A program made the translations under genes and the position numbers. A stretch of 64,000 nt of DNA, from the NCBI RefSeq assembly GCF_000425745.1, contig NZ_AUEA01000001.1:496001-560000 (forward strand), written 5' to 3'. The DNA is from Pseudomonas cremoricolorata DSM 17059 = NBRC 16634 (GTDB lineage Bacteria; Pseudomonadota; Gammaproteobacteria; Pseudomonadales; Pseudomonadaceae). This document shows, one piece after another, positions 36,940-45,517 of this stretch (within the stretch, counting starts at the first letter, position 1; each line of letters begins with the position of its first letter). A model generated the notes under the pieces. It was not told the DNA's origin. It saw only the letters and a program-made list of their open reading frames with translations, and ran no database searches.

Positions 36940-39900
36940 ATGGCGCCTGCCGCAGTGACCCTGGAACGCCACGATACGGTGGGACTGGCCTGGAGCAAGG
37001 CGGCCATTCTCGACAGCTTGCAACTGGCCCGTCAGGCCCTCGAACAGTTCGCCCGTGAGCCGGCCGAGGCGGCGCCACTGAACGAGTTCGTCAGCCAGCT
37101 GCACCAGGTACAGGGCTGCCTGCGCATGCTCGAACTGCGCGGCGCGGCGCACCTGGCCGAGGAAATGCAGCTGCTCGGTGCGGCCATGGCGGCCAGTGAG
37201 CAGAGCCCGCGCGGTGAGTGCCTGGGCGCGTTGTTCCGTGGTCTGGAGCAGTTGCCGGCCTACCTCGAACGGCTGCGCGGCGCCCGCCACGACCTGCCGC
37301 TGGTGATGCTGCCGCTGCTCAACCAACTGCGCCACTGCCGCGGCCTGGAGCCGCTTGCCGAAGGCAGCCTGAACCAGGTCGGTGCGCCCGCAGCGGCGGC
37401 TGCCGACTTGGCGGATCTGGACGTGTCGCTGGGCAACTGGCGCGAACAGCTGCAGGCGGGCCAGGGCCGCGATGCCCTGCGCTCGGTGGTGATCGCCCTG
37501 TGTGACGACCTGATCCGCATCAAGGAGCGGCTCGACCACTTCGTGCGCAGTGATCGCCACGACGCCGGCCAGATGGAAACCCTGCTGGCGCCGCTGCGGC
37601 AGATTGCCGATACCCTGGCGGTGCTCGGCTTCCAGCAGCCGCGGCGGGTGATCATCGATCAGGTGCTGGCGCTGCAGGGCCTGCCGGCGCACAACCATGC
37701 CGGCGCCGATGCGCTGTTGATGGATGTGGCCGGCGCACTGTTGTACGTCGAGGCAACCCTCAACGGCATGGTCGGGCCGCTGGAAGACAACGACCCGGCG
37801 AGCCTGCCCGGCTCCGATCTGCTGGAGATTCGTCAGCAGGTGTTGGCCGAGTGTCAGTCTGTGGTGCAACAGGCCAGGGAGCTGATCGCCGATTGCCTCG
37901 ACGACGACTGGTCGTGGCAGCGTCTGCAAGGCGTGCCCGGGCTGCTGCAACAGGCGCGCGGCGCGTTGAGCATGCTGATGCTGGCAGAGGCCGCCGAGGT
38001 GCTCGGCGGGTGCGCCGCGTATACCCAGGGCTGGCTCAACGACCTCGACCAGCGTCCGCAAGCCGCGACCCTCGAGCCGTTCGCCGAGGCCCTGTGCGCG
38101 GCCGAATTCTACTTGCAATGGCAATTGGCCGACCCGCTGGCCGATGCCCGCCCGCTGTTGCAGCGGGCCTGTGCCAGCCTGGCGCTGCTGGGCGTGCCGT
38201 GTCAGCAGCGAGCCTCCACGGCAGTAGCGTCCGAGGCCCTGGATGATGGGCTGCGCGAAGTGTTTCTCGAAGAGGCCGGCGAGCTGCTGGCCGAGATCGA
38301 ACGGCAGTGGTCGCTGTGGCGCGCAGAGCAGACCCACTCGACACTGGGCGAGCTGCGCCGCGCCTTGCACACGCTCAAGGGCAGTGGCCGCATGGTCCAT
38401 GCCGAGGCCTTGGCGGCCCTGGCCTGGGGCGCCGAGCACCTGCTCAATCGCGTACTCGACGGGCGCATCAGCCTGAGCCGGGATGGCCAGGCGGCGTTGC
38501 AGCAGGTGTTCGTGCGCCTTCCGGACCTGCTCGCCGATTACGCCGGAGGGCAACTGGGGTCGTCTGCGGAAAACCAGGCGCTGGCCGACCATCTGCACGC
38601 CCTGGCGCAGGATCAGGCGCCGGCGCTCGCCGACACCGCGGGCCTCGATCCACACCTGCTCGGTGTATTCGCCCGCGAGGCCGCAGGCCACTTGCAGGCG
38701 CTGGACGCTTTCCTGCAGCAGGCAGGCGCTAGCGAGGTGAGCATCAGCGACGCGTTGCAGCGGGCGTTGCATACCCTCAAGGGCAGCGCGGCCATGGCCG
38801 GGGTCGAGCCCATGGCGCAGCTGGCCACCGCCCTGGATCGTCTGGTGCGGGAACACAAGGCCCATGGCCTGCTTCTGGGTGGGGTGCAGTTGCAGCAGTT
38901 GCAGGCCGCCCACGGCCTGTTGCAGCGCGGCCTCGCGCAGCTCGACAGCGCTCCGTTGGCGGCCATCGCCGGTGCTGGCGAACTGATCGAGCAGATCGAA
39001 CAGAGCGTGCAGCAGGCCCTGGCGCAACCGTCGTACGCCGAACAGCCCGTGGCCCGTGACCCGCAGGCCACTGCACGCCTGTTGGGTGAAGCCATGGACC
39101 ACGTGCTCGAAGCCGAGGCCGCGTTGGCACGTTGGCAGGCAGCCCCCGCGCAGCGCGATCAGCTCGATGGGCTACTCGATGAGCTGACCGCGCTCGGGCA
39201 TGCCGCGCATCTGGCCGATCTGTGGTCGCTGGACCAGTTGTGCGAGAGCTTGCTCGACCTGCTCGGCGCCGTCGAAGAAGGCAGCCTTGCCGCTACCGAC
39301 ACGCTGTTCGCGCTGCTGGCACAGGGGCTTGAAGGCATGCTCGACATGCTCGATGAAGTCGCCGCCGGACAGGACGTCGAGCCACGCCCGGCGCTGTTGG
39401 CGCGCTTGCACGAACACCTGCACGGCGCGCTGGACCCAGCCAGCCTGGGTGTGGTCGGGCCGCAAGGCGTGCGTGCCCTGGAACTGCCGGTGGCGCCGAG
39501 CGACACGGCCGAGGGCGAGCTCGAGGCGCTGTCGGAACTGGACGAAGCGCCGGGCGACAAGGCGCTGCTGGAGGTGTTTCTCGAAGAAAGCTCGGACATC
39601 GTCGAAAGCTCGGCCGCGGCCCTGGCGCGCTGGCAGGCCGACCCGCGCAACACCGCCGAAGTCGAGACCTTGCTGCGCGACCTGCACACCCTCAAGGGCG
39701 GCGCGCGCATGGTCGAGATCAGCGCCATCGGCGATCTGGCCCACGAACTGGAGTTTCTCTACGAACTGTTCGCCGCCGGTCGGCTGCCGCCGAGCCTGGC
39801 GCTGTTCAGCCTGTTGCAGAACTGCCATGACCGCCTCGCACACATGCTCGATGCGGTGCGCCTCGAGCAGCCGCTGCATGCCGCCACCGCGCTGATCGAT

Positions 39901-41841
39901 TACATCCGCAACTTCACCAGCTCGGCGCTGAACGACACGGTGGCCGGGGTGCTGCCCAGCGAGGCTGCACCGGCCGAAGCGCCTGCAGCCAGCCATGAGC
40001 GCGCCACCGGCGACATGGTCAAGGTCGATGCCGAACTGCTCGACGAGCTTGGCAATCTGGCCAGCGAGCACTCGATCATCCGCGGGCGCATCGAACAGCA
40101 GGTCAACGATGGCCAGTTCGCCCTCAACGAGATGGAAACCACCCTCGAGCGCATGCGTGACCAGTTGCTGCGCCTGGACAACGAAACCCAGAGCCGGGTG
40201 CTCAGCCGTCATCAGGCCGAAGGCGATACCTACGACGACTTCGACCCGCTGGAAATGGACCGACATTCGCAATTGCAGCAGCTCTCGCGGGCACTGTTCG
40301 AGTCGGCCTCCGACCTGCTCGACCTCAAGGAAACCCTGGCCCAGCGCGCCCAGCATACCCACGGCCTGTTGCAGCAACAGGCGCGTATCAACAGCCAGTT
40401 GCAGGAGGGCCTGACCGCAACCCTGATGGTGCCGTTCGAGCGGCTGGTGCCGCGCTTGCAGCGGGTGGTGCGTCAGGTCGCCAGCGAACTGGGCAAGCAG
40501 GTGGAACTGGTGGTGGGCAATGCCGAGGGCGAGCTGGACCGCAGCGTGCTGGAACGCATGGTCGCGCCGCTCGAACACATGCTGCGCAACGCCGTCGACC
40601 ACGGCCTGGAAACCAGCAGCGCCCGGCGCGCGGCGGGCAAGCCGGAGCAGGGCACCATCCACCTGGGCCTGCTCCACGAAGGCGCCGACATCGTCATCGA
40701 AATGAGCGATGACGGCGCCGGGGTGCCCCTGGAGGCAGTGCGCAAGAAAGCCATCAAGCGCGGCCTGCTCGACCCTGAGGCGACCCTCAGCGATCACGAA
40801 GTCTTGCAGTTCATCCTGCGCCCGGGCTTTTCCACCGCCGAGAAGATCACGCAGATTTCCGGGCGTGGCCTGGGCATGGACGTGGTGCATGAGGAGGTCA
40901 AGCAACTGGGCGGTTCGATGAGTATCGAGTCCAGTCCTGGCAAGGGCGCACGTTTCCAGATCCGCCTGCCGTTCACCGTGTCGCTGAACCGCGCGCTGAT
41001 GGTGCACCTGGGTGAAGAGCAATACGCCATTGGCCTGAACACCATCGAGGGGGTGGTGCGCGTGCCACCGGCCGAGCTGGAAGCGTGCTATCGCCTCGAT
41101 CCGCCGCAGTACGTGTATGCCGGTTACCAGTACCAGCTGCGCTACCTGGGCGAGCTGCTGCAAGGCACGCCGCAGCCGAACCTGCTGGGCCAGAGCGTGC
41201 CGCTGCCGGTGTTGCTGGTGCATTCCCAGGAACAGTCGTTCGCCATCCAGGTCGACGGCCTGTCGCCGAGCCGCGAGATCGTGGTCAAGAGCCTTGGCCC
41301 GCAATTCGCCGCCGTGCCGGGCCTGGCTGGGGCGACCTTGCTGGGCGATGGCCGGGTGGTGCTGATTCTCGACCTGCTCGGCCAGTTGCGTGGCCAGCAG
41401 CGGCGCCTGGCGCGCTTGCCTTCGGCGGCACGTAGCACGCCCATGCTGCCTGGCAGCAGCCGGCAGCGCTCGTTGCTGGTGATGGTGGTGGACGATTCGG
41501 TGACGGTGCGCAAGGTCACCAGCCGCCTGCTCGAGCGCCACGGCATGAGTGTCCTGACCGCCAAGGACGGTGTCGATGCCATGGCCTTGCTGCAAGAGCA
41601 TTGCCCCGACGTGCTGTTGCTGGACATCGAAATGCCGCGCATGGACGGCTTCGAGGTGGCCACGCGGATTCGTCAGGATGAGCGCCTCAGGCACCTGCCG
41701 ATCATCATGATCACCTCGCGCAGCGGGCAGAAGCACCGCGAGCGGGCCATGGCCATCGGCGTCAACGAATACCTGGGCAAGCCGTATCAGGAGTCGCAAC
41801 TGCTGCACAGCATCGCCCACTGGAGTGCCCCGCATGCTTGA
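36940..41841 (+). CDS. chpA: Hybrid chemosensory histidine kinase ChpA/PilL
   Basis: A 1633-residue CheA-type kinase for pilus control. Three complete HPt modules carry LHTLKG with phospho-His at residues 477, 611 and 916. An N-terminal module has LHQVQG (His 55) with Lys replaced by Gln, and regions near 175 and 330 resemble HPt helices without the His. Then come a dimerisation region (about 1030-1090), an HATPase_c domain with MLRNAVDHGLE, SDDGAGVP and ISGRGLGMDVV (about 1150-1345), a CheW domain, and a receiver with phosphoacceptor Asp 1562 in LLLDIEMPRMDG. P. aeruginosa ChpA is about 2470 residues, so this one has fewer phosphotransfer modules. Overlaps the next gene by 8 bp. Confidence 0.95.
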   Translation: MAPAAVTLERHDTVGLAWSKAAILDSLQLARQALEQFAREPAEAAPLNEFVSQLHQVQGCLRMLELRGAAHLAEEMQLLGAAMAASEQSPRGECLGALFRGLEQLPAYLERLRGARHDLPLVMLPLLNQLRHCRGLEPLAEGSLNQVGAPAAAAADLADLDVSLGNWREQLQAGQGRDALRSVVIALCDDLIRIKERLDHFVRSDRHDAGQMETLLAPLRQIADTLAVLGFQQPRRVIIDQVLALQGLPAHNHAGADALLMDVAGALLYVEATLNGMVGPLEDNDPASLPGSDLLEIRQQVLAECQSVVQQARELIADCLDDDWSWQRLQGVPGLLQQARGALSMLMLAEAAEVLGGCAAYTQGWLNDLDQRPQAATLEPFAEALCAAEFYLQWQLADPLADARPLLQRACASLALLGVPCQQRASTAVASEALDDGLREVFLEEAGELLAEIERQWSLWRAEQTHSTLGELRRALHTLKGSGRMVHAEALAALAWGAEHLLNRVLDGRISLSRDGQAALQQVFVRLPDLLADYAGGQLGSSAENQALADHLHALAQDQAPALADTAGLDPHLLGVFAREAAGHLQALDAFLQQAGASEVSISDALQRALHTLKGSAAMAGVEPMAQLATALDRLVREHKAHGLLLGGVQLQQLQAAHGLLQRGLAQLDSAPLAAIAGAGELIEQIEQSVQQALAQPSYAEQPVARDPQATARLLGEAMDHVLEAEAALARWQAAPAQRDQLDGLLDELTALGHAAHLADLWSLDQLCESLLDLLGAVEEGSLAATDTLFALLAQGLEGMLDMLDEVAAGQDVEPRPALLARLHEHLHGALDPASLGVVGPQGVRALELPVAPSDTAEGELEALSELDEAPGDKALLEVFLEESSDIVESSAAALARWQADPRNTAEVETLLRDLHTLKGGARMVEISAIGDLAHELEFLYELFAAGRLPPSLALFSLLQNCHDRLAHMLDAVRLEQPLHAATALIDYIRNFTSSALNDTVAGVLPSEAAPAEAPAASHERATGDMVKVDAELLDELGNLASEHSIIRGRIEQQVNDGQFALNEMETTLERMRDQLLRLDNETQSRVLSRHQAEGDTYDDFDPLEMDRHSQLQQLSRALFESASDLLDLKETLAQRAQHTHGLLQQQARINSQLQEGLTATLMVPFERLVPRLQRVVRQVASELGKQVELVVGNAEGELDRSVLERMVAPLEHMLRNAVDHGLETSSARRAAGKPEQGTIHLGLLHEGADIVIEMSDDGAGVPLEAVRKKAIKRGLLDPEATLSDHEVLQFILRPGFSTAEKITQISGRGLGMDVVHEEVKQLGGSMSIESSPGKGARFQIRLPFTVSLNRALMVHLGEEQYAIGLNTIEGVVRVPPAELEACYRLDPPQYVYAGYQYQLRYLGELLQGTPQPNLLGQSVPLPVLLVHSQEQSFAIQVDGLSPSREIVVKSLGPQFAAVPGLAGATLLGDGRVVLILDLLGQLRGQQRRLARLPSAARSTPMLPGSSRQRSLLVMVVDDSVTVRKVTSRLLERHGMSVLTAKDGVDAMALLQEHCPDVLLLDIEMPRMDGFEVATRIRQDERLRHLPIIMITSRSGQKHRERAMAIGVNEYLGKPYQESQLLHSIAHWSAPHA

Positions 41842-42292
41842 ACACATCGTCGGCCAGCGCAGCAGCCTCACCGGGCTGCTGTTGCCGTTGGGCGACCGCA
41901 CCTTGCTGCTGCCCAACGTGGCCATCGCCGAGCTGGTCGGCCAGCGCCAGCTGAGCTGCGAGCAAGGCGCGCTCGACTGGCACATGGGCTGGCTCGACTG
42001 GCGCCAGCAGCGGCTGCCACTGATCGGTTTCGAAGCGGCCTGTGGCGGTCACACCCCCTGCGGCGAGCGTGCACGCATCGTCGTGCTCAATGCACTGGGC
42101 GACACCGGCCTGCGCTACCTGGCGCTGCTGCTGCAAGGCATTCCGCGCTCGTGCAAGCTCGACAGCCAGCTCAATTATGTCGACGTGCCGCTGGCCGCGC
42201 TGGAACTGGCTGCAGTGCAGGTGGCCGAACAGGTGGTGCGGGTACCCGACCTTGCTGCGCTCGAGCGCCTGGTGCGTGACGCACAGTTGTAA
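41834..42292 (+). CDS. chpC: CheW-domain protein (ChpC-like)
   Basis: A 152-residue single CheW-like domain. The start at 41834 lies inside the end of chpA with GGAG nine bases upstream. The core QQRLPLIGFEAACG and LDSQLNYVDVPLAALEL fit a ChpC-type coupling protein more than PilI. It is the last gene of the pil-chp cluster here; no methylesterase chpB or methyltransferase pilK is present in the window between pilJ and this gene or after it. Confidence 0.8.
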   Translation: MLEHIVGQRSSLTGLLLPLGDRTLLLPNVAIAELVGQRQLSCEQGALDWHMGWLDWRQQRLPLIGFEAACGGHTPCGERARIVVLNALGDTGLRYLALLLQGIPRSCKLDSQLNYVDVPLAALELAAVQVAEQVVRVPDLAALERLVRDAQL

Positions 42293-42419
42293 AGTCGCCC
42301 GCGCAAGATGTAGTTCGGCTTCGGTTGCTGGTCGCAAGAGGCTTGCGCCAGAGCCTTCGCCGAGTGGTGGACGTGTCGGGTCGACGGAACCCGATCAGTA
42401 ACCGGAGGTCTGTTCCTGC

Positions 42420-43037
42420 ATGTATTACGGTGAACGTTTCAACGCTTGGACCCATCTGGTCGGCGCCGTTCTGGCGGCCATCGGTGCACTCTGGTTGATC
42501 ATCACGGCGGGCCTGCAAGGCGACCCGTGGAAGATCGTCAGCTTTTCCATCTATGGCTTCACCTTGCTGTTGCTCTACAGCATTTCCACCCTCTACCACA
42601 GCACCCGCGGGCGGGCGAAGGTGATCATGCGCAAGCTCGATCATCTGTCGATCTACCTGCTGATCGCCGGCAGCTACACGCCATTCTGCCTGGTCAGCCT
42701 GCGCGGGCCCTGGGGCTGGAGCCTGTTCGGCGTGGTCTGGGGGCTGGCCGCGATCGGCATGTTGCAGGAGATCAAGCCGCGTTCCGAGGCGCGCATCCTG
42801 TCGATCGTCATCTATGCGCTGATGGGCTGGATCGTGCTGGTGGCGGTCAAGCCGCTGCTCGCTACCCTGGGCACGGCAGGCTTTGCCTGGCTGGCCGCAG
42901 GCGGAGTTTTCTACACCGTCGGCATCATCTTCTTCGCCTTCGACCGGCGCTTCCGCCACTGGCACGGTATCTGGCACCTGTTCGTGATCGCCGGCAGCCT
43001 GCTGCACTTCATCGCGGTGTTCTTCTACGTGCGCTAG
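42420..43037 (+). CDS. Hemolysin III / YqfA family membrane protein
   Basis: A 205-residue inner-membrane protein of the PAQR/HlyIII family with seven predicted helices. Conserved residues of the family metal site are visible in the second helix region (STLYHSTRGR: Ser and His) and near the C terminus (GIWHLFVIAGSLLHFIAVF: two His). The N-terminal ERFNAWTHLVGA is diagnostic. Physiological role is uncertain; some members act as hemolysins only on overexpression. AACCGGAGG is 12 bases upstream. It converges on rsmE (5-bp gap). Confidence 0.92.
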   Translation: MYYGERFNAWTHLVGAVLAAIGALWLIITAGLQGDPWKIVSFSIYGFTLLLLYSISTLYHSTRGRAKVIMRKLDHLSIYLLIAGSYTPFCLVSLRGPWGWSLFGVVWGLAAIGMLQEIKPRSEARILSIVIYALMGWIVLVAVKPLLATLGTAGFAWLAAGGVFYTVGIIFFAFDRRFRHWHGIWHLFVIAGSLLHFIAVFFYVR

Positions 43038-43042
43038 GCGCG

Positions 43043-43762
43043 CTAGAAATCACCCCACAGCTGCTGCGCCACTGCCAACGCCACCACCGGTGCCGTTTCG
43101 GTGCGCAGCACCCGAGGGCCGAGCCGGGCAGGGTGGAAGCCGGCGGCACTGGCCTGGCCCACTTCCGCGTCGCTCAGGCCACCTTCGGGGCCGATCAGAA
43201 AGGCCAGCCGGGCCGGTTTGGCATGGCTGGTCAGCGGCGCCGCCACGGGGTGCAGCACCAGCTTCAGGTCGGCATCGGTGCTGCCGAGCCATTCGGCGAG
43301 GGTTAGCGGCGGATTGATCTGCGGCAGGGTCGAACGGCCGCATTGCTCGCAGGCGCTGATCGCCACTTGCCGCCAGTGCGCCAGGCGCTTGTCGGCGCGC
43401 TCGTCCTTCAGACGCACTTCGCAGCGCTCGCTGACGATCGGGGTGATGGCCGTTACGCCCAGCTCCGTGGCCTTCTGGATCGCCCAGTCCATGCGCTCGC
43501 CGCGCGACAGCCCCTGGCCCAGGTGAATGTGCAGCGGCGAGTCGGCCTGACCGGGCAGCGCCTGGTCGAGCGCAACCCGTACGGTTTTCTTGCCCACTTC
43601 CAGCAACTGGCCGAGAAATTCCTGACCACTGCCGTCGAACAGTTGTACGGCATCGCCTGGGTTCATGCGCAACACGCGGCCAATGTAGTGGGCCTGCGCT
43701 TCGGGCAGGTCGTGCTCGCCAAGGCTCAAGGGGGCGTCGATGAAAAAGCGTGAGAGTCGCAT
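43043..43762 (-). CDS. rsmE: 16S rRNA (uracil1498-N3)-methyltransferase
   Basis: Methylates U1498 in the decoding region of 16S rRNA with SAM. It has 239 residues: N-terminal PUA-like domain starting MRLSRFFIDAPLSLGE, with HYIGRVLRMNPGD and the SPOUT knot FLIGPEGGLSDAEV and LGPRVLRTETAPVVAL. It is the canonical RsmE; a diverged relative lies at 15261-15968. Its leader carries three tandem 17-bp repeats. Start chosen at 43762, with GAGA upstream, a poor ribosome site. Confidence 0.94.
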   Translation of the reverse strand: MRLSRFFIDAPLSLGEHDLPEAQAHYIGRVLRMNPGDAVQLFDGSGQEFLGQLLEVGKKTVRVALDQALPGQADSPLHIHLGQGLSRGERMDWAIQKATELGVTAITPIVSERCEVRLKDERADKRLAHWRQVAISACEQCGRSTLPQINPPLTLAEWLGSTDADLKLVLHPVAAPLTSHAKPARLAFLIGPEGGLSDAEVGQASAAGFHPARLGPRVLRTETAPVVALAVAQQLWGDF

Positions 43763-43770
43763 GGTCTGTC

Positions 43771-43821
43771 TCGATGGAAGGTATGGCTCGATGGAAAGTG
43801 TGGCTCGATGGAAACACGGTC
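43771..43821. repeat. Three tandem 17-bp repeats upstream of rsmE
   Basis: Units TCGATGGAAGGTATGGC (43771-43787), TCGATGGAAAGTGTGGC (43788-43804) and a decayed TCGATGGAAACACGGTC (43805-43821) abut head to tail. They begin 9 bp upstream of the rsmE start, so they are probably in its leader or promoter. Confidence 0.9.
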
Positions 43822-43822
43822 A

Positions 43823-43871
43823 TGTGGGAGCGGTCGGTTCGGCGCTCCGATTGGCCGCCAACGCCCCCACA
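43823..43871. repeat. REP-like element
   Basis: TGTGGG (43823-43828) pairs with CCCACA (43866-43871), and overlapping GGAGCG (43827-43832) pairs with CGCTCC (43843-43848). The TGTGGGAGCGG edge is that of common Pseudomonas REP sequences. It lies between bioA and rsmE. Confidence 0.65.
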
Positions 43872-43885
43872 GGACTCAGGGGCTA

Positions 43886-45292
43886 TCAACCGGGATCACG
43901 AAAATCCGGATGGAAATCAGCCGGCACCGCCACGCTGACACTGTCGCGGGTGGCAATGTCGATGCCTTCGCTGGCGACCTCGGCGAGGAAGTCGATCTGC
44001 TCCGGGGTAATCACATACGGCGGCAGGAAATACACCACGCTGCCCAGCGGGCGCAGCAGCGCACCACGGCTCAGGGCGTGTTCGAAGACTTTCAGGCCAC
44101 GCCGTTCCTGCCACGGGTAGGCCACCTTGCCGTCGCGCGACTTGACCATCTCGATGGCCAGGGCCATGCCGGTCTGGCGAATTTCACCGACATGGGCGTG
44201 GTCGGCCAGGTGCGCGGTGGCGCTGGCCATGCGCGTAGCCAAGGCCTTGTTGGCCTCGATGACCTGATCTTCGGCAAAGATGTCCAGGGTCGCCAGGGCC
44301 GCCGCGCAGGCCAGCGGGTTGCCGGTGTAGCTGTGCGAATGGAGGAAGGCGCGCAGGGTCGGGTAGTCGTCGTAGAAGGCCTGGTAGACCTTGTTGGTGG
44401 TCAGGCACGCGGCCAGCGGCAGGTAGCCACCGGTGAGAGCCTTGGACAGGCAGAGGAAGTCGGGGCGGATACCGGCCTGCTCGCAGGCGAACATCGTACC
44501 GGTGCGGCCGAAGCCGACGGCGATCTCGTCGTGGATCAGGTGCACGTCGTAGCGGTCGCAGGCCTCGCGCAGCAGCTTGAGGTACACCGGGTGATACATG
44601 CGCATGCCGCCGGCGCCCTGAATCAGCGGCTCGATGATCACCGCGCTGATGCTGTCGTGGTGCTCGGCCAGGGTCTGCTCCATGGCGGCGAACATCGTTC
44701 GCGAGTGGTCTTCCCAGCTCACCCCTTCAGGGCGGTGGTAGCAGTCCGGGCTGGGCACCTTGAGGGTGTCGAGCAGCAGGGCCTTGTAAGTTTCGGTGAA
44801 TAGCGGCACATCGCCCACCGACATCGCCGCGATGGTTTCGCCGTGGTAGCTGTTGGTCAGGGTGACGAAGCGCTTCTTCTCGGGCCGGCCGGTGTTGTGC
44901 CAGTAGTGGAAGCTCATCTTCAGCGCCACTTCGATGCACGACGAGCCGTTGTCGGCGTAGAACACCCGGTCGAGCCCTTCGGGGGTCAGCGCCACCAGGC
45001 GCTCGGACAGCTCGATCACCGGCTGGTGACTGAAGCCTGCGAGGATCACGTGCTCGAGCTGGTCGACCTGATCCTTGATGCGCTGGCCGATGCGCGGGTT
45101 GGCATGGCCAAACACATTGACCCACCACGAGCTCACCGCGTCCAGGTAGCGCTTGCCTTCGAAGTCTTCCAGCCATACCCCTTCGCCGCGCTTGATCGGG
45201 ATCAGCGGCAGGTGCTCGTGATCTTTCATCTGGGTGCAGGGGTGCCACAGGACTTCGAGGTCACGTTGCATCCACTGTTGATTGAGCCCCAT
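43886..45292 (-). CDS. bioA: Adenosylmethionine-8-amino-7-oxononanoate aminotransferase
   Basis: Makes 7,8-diaminopelargonate for biotin using SAM as amino donor; a PLP enzyme of class III. It has 468 residues from the ATG at 45292 (AGGAGAA seven bases upstream). Landmarks are [26 protein letters not shown], the YHGET motif, [15 protein letters not shown] (PLP Asp) and the Schiff-base Lys in [14 protein letters not shown]. The open frame extends to 45361 but lacks a ribosome site. It is alone, away from the bioBFHCD genes, as in other Pseudomonas. Confidence 0.96.
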   Translation of the reverse strand: MGLNQQWMQRDLEVLWHPCTQMKDHEHLPLIPIKRGEGVWLEDFEGKRYLDAVSSWWVNVFGHANPRIGQRIKDQVDQLEHVILAGFSHQPVIELSERLVALTPEGLDRVFYADNGSSCIEVALKMSFHYWHNTGRPEKKRFVTLTNSYHGETIAAMSVGDVPLFTETYKALLLDTLKVPSPDCYHRPEGVSWEDHSRTMFAAMEQTLAEHHDSISAVIIEPLIQGAGGMRMYHPVYLKLLREACDRYDVHLIHDEIAVGFGRTGTMFACEQAGIRPDFLCLSKALTGGYLPLAACLTTNKVYQAFYDDYPTLRAFLHSHSYTGNPLACAAALATLDIFAEDQVIEANKALATRMASATAHLADHAHVGEIRQTGMALAIEMVKSRDGKVAYPWQERRGLKVFEHALSRGALLRPLGSVVYFLPPYVITPEQIDFLAEVASEGIDIATRDSVSVAVPADFHPDFRDPG

Positions 45293-45517
45293 GGGCGGTT
45301 CTCCTGGCGGCGTACGGGTAAAAGAGCGCGTAAGCCTAAGAGAAGCGGCCGTGTCGAACAACCCGAGATGCGTGTACGCAACCGCTGCTTGTCGACAGCG
45401 GACGATGCCACGGTGCTAGCAGGGCAGCCGGGGCTGACGTATTCTTAGCGGCTCTTTTTTCCGGGGCGGTTCGCGCTCTGGGTTCTTCACGCTTTTTTTG
45501 ATCTGGAGTCTGCCTCG

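Noticed and set aside
39172..41985. 937-codon minus-strand open frame opposite chpA
   Set aside because: Antisense shadow of the ChpA repeats; His/Gln-rich translation without recognised motifs.
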